In this document: positions 57,294 to 64,000 of the stretch, one piece after another
Layout of the letters: every line of letters starts with the position of its first letter
How positions within the stretch are numbered: the first letter of the stretch is position 1
NCBI GenBank assembly: GCA_027559495.1
Contig: JAMXSV010000021.1
Span: forward strand, 558,001-622,000
Length of the DNA: 64,000 nt
DNA from: Aurifilum marmelostoma
Lineage: Eukaryota; Ascomycota; Sordariomycetes; Diaporthales; Cryphonectriaceae
Direction: 5' to 3'
Notes under the pieces: model-generated
Told to the model about the DNA's origin: nothing
The model's input: the letters and a program-made list of their open reading frames with translations, nothing else
The model's database searches: none
Made by a program: the position numbers and the translations under genes

Positions 57294-58236
57294 CACCGTG
57301 CGCCCGGCTGTGCTCTTGCCGGTGAGCGGCCACCCGGCTCACGTCCTCCGCGTGCCCCTGCCGGTTTACGACGATGCCTAGCACTGTACATAGTGGCCAT
57401 AGTACTAGTAGTGTGTAGTAGGTGTTGCCGAGTAGTAGTAGTATAGGCTTGAGTGACTTATTCTTTTAGTTATTCACGTGCTGGGGGCCACTCTTGATGA
57501 GATCCGGGGGTGGCCTGTACCCAATCGGGCCCCCTTGGCCAACTCAATCTCAGGGCGCAGATTACCTTGATTGCGATGTTCACTCGTGCATCGACGGCGT
57601 CCCATCCCCAGCGGGGCCTCACCTGCAAGACCGTGATGTCGACAGCTCAACTTGTCCAAGAAGAATCACCCTGTCCAGCCTAGTCTGACCAGATTTGGTC
57701 CGACTTCAAGAGTCGCTCTTGACAACAATGGGAACCCCTGGTCGACAACGAGTCTACTCCCGATTGATCAAAGACATGTCCTCGCTACCGTCTGATACAA
57801 CTTGGGGCTTAATGAGGGCACATAAGTATATGCGAGTAATGTTCTTGGTGTGGACCGTGGTAATAACATGCCGTGTGTACGTCTGGGGTGGGTGTGTGAC
57901 GATCAACTGATTTGTGGCAGGGGACCGATGGTATGGACCTGCACGGCAGAGCAGCTGTCAATCCGTGTTACAGGAACATGATCGTCGGCTCTGTCCCAAG
58001 TTCCTGGGACTGCAGAAACACGCAGCCGCCGCCTGAGCTCTCTCTTGTGTTTCTCGGCGTCAGCGAGGGGCGGCGTGCCGTGGCGAGCAGCATCCGCCCC
58101 TCTTCTTTTTTGAGATCGTACTCCGCCCCTGCTATGCGGCTCAACAGCGTGGGCTCCTGAGTGGGGGGAGGGATAGCACCGTTTCGTACTCGATTCTTTG
58201 TGGCACTGATTGGCGTCGCCACATTGGACTGATTGA

Positions 58237-58260
58237 TGACTGACTGACTGACTGACTGAC
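58237..58260. repeat. (TGAC)6 tetranucleotide repeat
   Basis: Six perfect TGAC units. A shorter copy of the same repeat family (AGTC) occurs at 14037-14052. Confidence 0.9.
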
Positions 58261-59920
58261 TGGCCCTCGAGCCGGCTTCTTCTGTTCCGGGTTGCCTCTA
58301 CTATGTCTATGTGTCCTGCCGAGATGATTTCCCAAAGCTGCCGACGAGGTGACATTGTGCTTGTGGAGAGGTGTGTTTGGCAGTGCATGAGGCCATGCCA
58401 GATACGACAACGTCAGTCCATTGAGGGTCCCTTTTGGGATGATTTTGTAATTGCATCCATCACGCAAGTTCGTGTGGTTACATGAGATGATGCAGGGTGG
58501 TCCAGGTAGTGCTGATTTCGAGTCGGCGACCTCGACCCGCCAACGTCAAGGTCGCCGCCGTCGTTGGCTGGGAAATTGCTTCCCCAGACTTGTCTGATTA
58601 CTGCCACCCGAAAATCATGTTTCAACTCGCCTCTTCGAGGCCGTGCTTATTAGCTTGAGCGATCAAAGCGGTTTAGCAACAAAACCGGACGCCTGGTTGG
58701 GCGAGATTGCATGTCACCCACGTTTGACGCTGTATATCATTGCCAATCTTACTGAAAGTTCCGTACGGGTGGGACAACAAGGCAGCTTGGATCACCACGA
58801 GATGTGCACTGCCCACGTTTCGAAGTCCCGCTTGTTGTTGAGCTTGAATCTGACAATCCTGTTGATCCGGGGCTCGGGCACCACGAAATGAAGATGGGGA
58901 CGTGTGACATCGGGGCTGGACCCTGCTCACCTCTTCAGCCTGTGCTCTTCCACATTGGGCAGGCCATGCATCTTCAACCATCCCCCCCCTCCCCCCCCTT
59001 TCCCCTTCTCCCACCCCCCTAGCCCGCGGAGATCTCCAATTAAGCGACACGTGCTGCCCTCCCTAAAGATCCGACAGGAGTCGAAGCAGCGATCCGCGGC
59101 GGGGACGAGCGTGGCAGCATGGCACCTTGGCTCGGTACCGAATGTGCGAGGTGCCGGCCTCGAGCGGAAACTTACAGAGTCGCCAGGCCAAGGCTTGTTC
59201 TCTCTTGAGGTTCAATAACGGGGTGGGACAGGATAAGGTGGTGCGAGGAACAAGGGAGATGTTGTGAGAGATCCGGCAGAGGCCCTCCTCATCCCCCTAG
59301 TGGATGAGGAAGATGGAACCCGTGACAGCACGATGCTGTTCCGCGATTCGCCGCGAGACCTGTCTGCTGAGGAGGTGGGCTTCTCGTATTGGAGAAACAG
59401 GTGCTCTAGACTCTGCATAGGCTGTGATGAGGAAGAGGGCGAATGCAGCTTCGGTCACCTTATCGACCTGTCATGGCATCCATGACAGGATGCGATCGCG
59501 TTCCGGGATCCACCAGAGGGACTTGTGCCAAACCGTTTTCTGCCAGGCTGCAAATTGTACAGCCAAATCCAGCAAGCCAAGTAGGCTAGAGAGGTCCCAC
59601 CTGGGCCGCGCACCTCTCGAAGTGGATGTGCCAAAGATGAGTTTGGTGCAGCCGGTCAACAAGTGAGCCCGCATGCCTGTCGCTGTGGTACTTTTACTGA
59701 GGGCCAAGCCTGCTTGACGACAGGCATCTTCACGTCATCCCCTTCCCACTGTGCCAGTAGTTCAACAACCCCCTTCGGCTCAAGATGATGAACCCTTTTT
59801 TTTTCTTCTTTTTTCTCTATTTCTCCATTTTCTGTGAGTGTGCGAGTGCATGTCCCTGGTATCTTGTCGTTAAGCGGATCTTGGTATTGAGGGAGCCCGT
59901 GACATGGCCAGGGCGGTTGT

Positions 59921-59944
59921 CCCCCCCCCCCCCCCCGCCCCCCC
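59921..59944. repeat. C16-G-C7 run
   Basis: Poly-C tract with a single G interruption in the 12-kb non-coding region. Confidence 0.88.
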
Positions 59945-60933
59945 ATGGTGACGTCGAAGTTCACAAAGCTTGGTACACGTCTCTGTCCATCAGTGCGTGG
60001 CGGTCTGCCCGTATCTTGTCATCGGAGAGCGCGACACCCTTCTCCTTCTCGTTACGTTTGAGGACAGGCGTCTTGAAGATTCATCCCACACAGAATGTAG
60101 ATTGAAAGTGAGAAGATCGTCATTGAAAGTTTGCGGGTGTACTATGAAAGACTCGATTCATGCCACCTGGGCCAAGCAGGTAAGGCCGCATCCCCCAGGT
60201 CAGGAGCAGCCGTTGTCGGGCTGCAATCAACTCTTGGGGGACTGGAAACCCAAGGAACCCGTCAGCCGCGGAATTTAGTTGGTGGAATTTGTGGGTCGGG
60301 TGTTCAGCTATGGATCTTTGTGGGCAGGCTGGTTGGCTGGCAGGACAGTGGGTGGCACTTGCACTGTACTCTGCAGCGTTGGAGAGGACCCACAAGCTCT
60401 TGAGAAGGTCTGACCTCAGGGTCTCCCCCAGCTCCAGGACGCCGTGCCTGGCGTTACTCCGGCAAAGAACGGTGTCTCCCTAGGACAACATTTCAGACCC
60501 CCCCCCTTCAATTGGCTTGTACTTACATAGTACATACTTTCAGCACTATGTGCTACCATAGTACCGTACTGAGTGTGCACTTACGTAGCATTACCACCGC
60601 CAACTTCATTGCATACCTGAGGCTGGAATGCAGAAGGGGTGCAGTGTCTCGTTGCGAAACGAACCGCGAGTGTGGTTGACATAAATTTTTGACCCTTGCA
60701 TGCACATTCTCCCTCGTCCTGTTTCATTGCAGGGACGCGGGTTGTAGGCAGAAAGAAGAGAAAAGAGAGAGAGAGGGTGACGTTGAGGCTGCTCGGGTCG
60801 CGAGGCAGTGTGACGTATTCCGTGGCAGCCAAAGCAACCCAAATAGGGAGCCAACCTGGAAAAGGACGCAATTCCCAGCGGAGGGCTTGCCGTAATCTGA
60901 CGTCTCTTTTCGTTTCGTTTAACAAGCTCGCAT

Positions 60934-60987
60934 TAAAAAAAAAGAAAAAGAAAAAGAAAAAAAAAACGCCTGGAGGGGGGGGGGGGG
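60934..60987. repeat. A-rich (AAAAAG)n tract followed by G13
   Basis: An A-run with three AAAAAG units (60934-60966), closely matching the tract at 13935. Eight bases later comes G13 (60975-60987), then a short GC-palindromic stretch. Confidence 0.88.
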
Positions 60988-62819
60988 CCGCGGGGGGCCC
61001 GGGTGGTCGACCACTGGCCTCCCCCCTCGTTCGGTAATTTTCAACGAGCTGGACTAAGCGCAACTGCCATGCCACACCAGCCCACCCACTCCTCTCTGTT
61101 GTCCCCGTCCAAATCTGACAAGGCGGAGCCAAATGGCAATGAACCCCATTCTGGTGCCATCATCCTCACATCATTGTGCGTGTTGCACGCCTCCTTTCTG
61201 CGGTAGGCAGCTGACGAGGTTGGTATAGGATTCAAGCATGTCTGATCCACTGTTGTCCAAGTCTCCGACTGCGGTACAATGATACATTAAAAGTACGTCA
61301 GTGAGGGTTCTCGACTGACTCAGTTTCCAGATACGCAGTGGGTTCTTTGGGGTTGGACTCCTGCAAGGCCATGTGCCAAACCGCGAGCGGTAAAAGGCCA
61401 ACAACAGAGGTTAGAACAACCTTGAGAGGGCTACAGGAGCGGGTAAATGGAACCTTACCTTGGGTATGCTGGCCTGGCAGGATGACAAGCGCGACGTTCC
61501 TCAGGCCAGATCCAGTGTCACAGTGTATGCCGGCCTGAGGACGCCGTTGACCACGATTTAGACAAGAAGAGGAGGTTGCAAGGAGGCAGAGACATTAACA
61601 AGCCAGTGCGGTCATGATCGTGACTGCCGTACGCGACAACACGGCAGGTGCGGGCTGTCAGTGAGTGCCTTCCCCGTTCCGCTGACTTGAGATGACGGCA
61701 CCCCCGGCTACGTAATGTACCAATGTGCCCAGTGGGCGAACCAGGAGGAGGCTTGCTGTTGATTCAGACCCCTCGTCACCCTCGAGCCAAGTTGCGGTAC
61801 TTTGGGTCTCTACCCACCAAAGACGTCACAGGGGCACCCTGTCTTCTCCTGGGGAGGTCCCAGGAGGGCCCACAGTGCAGCCAATCCAATTGAGGTCGAC
61901 TCATGCTCTCATTGACCTTGACGCTTGGCACAACAGGAAGGAATCGCGAATAGCAGGGCTCTTGTTTCCAGAAGAGAAGGAAGAAGAAGAATCCCTGTTA
62001 TTTTCATCAGCCATTGAGGAGGTGTTTCGAGAACAGAGAAAGAAAAGAGAAGAAAAGAGTGAGGGTAGACTGAGTGGTGCAGGAGGCTGAGGTGATAATA
62101 AAGGTGGGGGCTGAGGGAGAAGGGGACAGGGGGGTGGTGTGAATTTTGTTAGACCTGGTCTGAAGGCACCAGAGTACATACCACAACACCACTACTACTT
62201 GGTATACACACTATGCACATAGTATTCACGCCCTACTGTGTCCCAGAACGCCAAGCAGGACATGGGCGACCTTCCTCTCGCCCTGTCGCCATGGCTTTAA
62301 TCAGCTATTGGGAGCTTAAGTCAGTGGCGTCTTCTACTATAGTACCCAGACAGAAGAGCCGAGACAGGGAACAGTACTTGAATGTTCTTGTTGTTATCAG
62401 GATGGGGGAAACTTGTGATCTCATGGCGATACAACTGACCACTCTGCCGAGATTACCTGTGCCCTCTTTGTCCGTTCTTGTCTGTCAAGCCTCTCTACCT
62501 TTGTTTCTGGGTCAGAGCTCTCCATTTGTTTTTCATCTCGACTAGACCAGGTTGGCCAGGATATCAGTCCCTGCCAGCTTGACACAGATCAGGCTCTCTC
62601 CAGTTCCCTGGCATCTTCACATGTTGTCCCTCTTCGGACCCTCTTGACAGCTCGGCAGGAACTGCTATGTACATATTGCGGTACTATTGTGGCAACTTGG
62701 GTTGATGCTGACCCAGGGCTCATCTGTGCTATCCTGGCACCTCCCTGTTTAAAAACCCTTATCGCACAGACCCCCCCTCCCCCCAGTTTGTGTCCTGGCC
62801 TCAGTAGGATATCATCCAA

Positions 62820-62832
62820 CCCCCCCCCCCCC
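62820..62832. repeat. Poly-C run (C13)
   Basis: Homopolymer about 760 bp upstream of the gene at 63593. Confidence 0.88.
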
Positions 62833-63443
62833 ACATCTGACTCCACACATACAGTCCCTCACCGAGTCTGTATACCTGGTCCTTGCAGGACACTTCCTCT
62901 GCCGTACAACCCTGGCCATGTAACATGTCACCTCCGTCTTATGCCCGCACGACCCCTGTCATCTTTTCATTCCGACCCATCCTTGCCCCTATTAGCCTGA
63001 CACCCCCGCAACATGATATTGGCACTCTTCCCCACCTGCCTGAGTATACCCCTGCCCGGCTCTTGCTCAACCTGCAGGTGCAGGAGCGGGTGCGGGTGCG
63101 GGTGTGGTTCCTCTGCACTGACACTACAAGCCGGGTTGGCACGGTTGGCTATGGAGCTAGCAGCAGGACCCTAGCGTCCTTGGATGCGCCAAGGTACAGA
63201 GAGGCAGAGAGGTATTGTAGGTGGTCCCTAGCGTCTGCATCAAAGACCCTTGACACCTTGACTGGATCTTGACCCGTCTCTTCTTTCCTGCGTCTTCTCT
63301 TGGGGCCAGAGAATAAGACTCGGCCTTCTTGACCAAGCACCCTGTTTTCCCTCTGGCCTATCTATACCTACCTCGAGCCTCCTCCTCCTCCCCCTCCTCT
63401 TGATCAACATCCTCCCTCACAACCACAAAATCATACACTCACA

Positions 63444-63444
<1 letters not shown>

Positions 63445-63488
<44 letters not shown>
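63445..63488. repeat. (CA)22 microsatellite
   Basis: The longest dinucleotide repeat in the window. It lies about 100-150 bp upstream of the start codon at 63593, so probably in the mRNA leader. Confidence 0.92.
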
Positions 63489-63493
<5 letters not shown>

Positions 63494-63592
63494 ACATACT
63501 CAGACTCATACATACGAACACGGAAACCCACCTCAGAGGATCACTTCTGCTCTTCTCTCATTGCTTCATCTGCCCCATCACATACTTGCAAC

Positions 63593-64000
63593 ATGACAAT
63601 GACAATAGACCCAAACCAACAACAGCGATACGGATCATTCCCACCAGTAGACAGCATGTCTCCATCGTATCCAACCTCACATCCGCATTTCCAGAACCCT
63701 TGGGCTTCGACGGCACCACAAACTGCCGCCTTGTACGCCGGCTCCCCCGTCTCACAGAGCGGAATGCCTCCCAATCCCATGGCTATGGATCGCCACTCGC
63801 AGCAGCCTTCGTCCCGGCCGCCCGTCACTGCTCCAATGGCACAATATAGCTCCGGCGGGCCTGTCACTTCGGCCCCAACAGGTAGCCCTCTTAGTATGGT
63901 CGACCCTCCTCTTCCAGGCCGCCCCGACTTACTTTCTCTCCCACAAGATCTCATGAGTATCAACCGGATGCCACACCAGACCGCCGCATCCTCTTACTCC
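63593..64000 (+). CDS. N-terminus of a Pro/Ser/Gln-rich protein, probably a transcription regulator (cut by window end)
   Basis: The frame is open from ATG at 63593 to the window edge, 136 residues without a stop or obvious intron. It begins MTMTIDPNQQQRYGSFPP and includes SMSPSYPTSHPHFQNPW, SPVSQSGMPPNPMAMD and PDLLSLPQDLMSINRMP. Composition is dominated by Pro, Ser, Gln, Met and Thr, with few charged residues, as in disordered activation regions of Pezizomycotina zinc-finger or APSES developmental regulators. No DNA-binding domain lies within the visible part, so the family cannot be assigned. The 12-kb gene-free region and repeat-rich leader upstream fit a developmentally regulated gene. 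This assignment is inference from composition and context. Confidence 0.6.
   Translation, partial: MTMTIDPNQQQRYGSFPPVDSMSPSYPTSHPHFQNPWASTAPQTAALYAGSPVSQSGMPPNPMAMDRHSQQPSSRPPVTAPMAQYSSGGPVTSAPTGSPLSMVDPPLPGRPDLLSLPQDLMSINRMPHQTAASSYS

Larger units (their letters stand above)
51141..63592. other. Very large intergenic region (about 12.4 kb) with dense G/C homopolymers
   Basis: I found no supportable gene on either strand. 51400-52500 is AT-rich and contains a possible mobile-element relic (51965-52294). From 53.3 to 62.9 kb there are at least thirteen G or C runs of nine or more, several purine- or pyrimidine-rich tracts, and CT/AC, TGAC, GTA and CA repeats. The last 1.3 kb before the gene at 63593 are pyrimidine/CA-rich and may be a long mRNA leader. 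The region may hold regulatory DNA or non-coding transcripts, but no RNA motif is recognised. Confidence 0.6.

Noticed and set aside
1..64000. tRNA, 5S rRNA, snRNA or CRISPR features
   Set aside because: I looked for B-box-like GTTCGANTC motifs paired with A-boxes, conserved 5S and U-snRNA text and regularly spaced repeats by eye; none held up. A covariance-model search would be decisive.
1..64000. Secondary-metabolite gene cluster
   Set aside because: No polyketide synthase, peptide synthetase, terpene cyclase, P450 or methyltransferase gene is present.

Overview
The window is nuclear DNA of a filamentous ascomycete (Pezizomycotina, probably a Sordariomycete). The evidence is short spliceosomal introns (48-163 bp, one of 452 bp) with GT..AG ends, GC-biased third codon positions in housekeeping genes, and families typical of or restricted to these fungi (HET, 2EXR, WSC, fungal SRPK-like kinase). 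I assembled thirteen complete gene models by hand from six-frame reading, splice signals and conserved motifs. A fourteenth gene runs off the right edge, and one further locus is a weak orphan candidate.

Layout. 0.4-3.4 kb (minus): a six-exon PhoD-like metallophosphatase. 5.1-6.0 kb (minus): a weak AT-richer orphan candidate. 6.8-8.7 kb (+): mitochondrial delta-1-pyrroline-5-carboxylate dehydrogenase. 10.3-11.7 kb (+): a bHLH transcription factor. 11.7-21.5 kb: a large stretch without a supportable gene, with microsatellites and G/C homopolymers. 21.5-22.6 kb (+): a single-pass membrane protein of unknown function. 24.6-26.0 kb (+): Dpb4-like histone-fold subunit of DNA polymerase epsilon. 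26-30.8 kb: non-coding. 30.8-32.9 kb (+): phosphate:H+ symporter-family transporter. 33.8-35.7 kb (+): eIF3 subunit d. 36.2-43.5 kb (+): a run of accessory-type genes, HET-domain protein, 2EXR protein, SRPK-like kinase and WSC-domain membrane protein. 44.9-46.5 kb (+): a HECT-like E2-binding protein (UBE3D family) with an apparent frameshift and a 74-bp tandem duplication in its intron. 47.3-51.1 kb (+): SF3B1/Hsh155 splicing factor. 51.1-63.6 kb: a second very large non-coding stretch, exceptionally rich in poly-G/poly-C runs. 63.6 kb to the end (+): the N-terminus of a Pro/Ser/Gln-rich protein, probably a transcription regulator.

The genes do not form a pathway or biosynthetic cluster. Core genes (replication, translation, splicing, proline catabolism) surround an accessory block (36-44 kb) of families linked to allorecognition, signalling and cell-wall sensing. 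No tRNA, rRNA, CRISPR or intact transposon was recognised. The most interesting signals are structural: a HET-gene intron bounded by decayed direct repeats (a candidate tandem-duplication intron gain), the intronic 74-bp duplication plus a C8 frameshift in the UBE3D-like gene, dense G/C homopolymers upstream of the last gene, and telomere-like repeats in two gene-upstream regions. No convincingly new multi-gene system was found.
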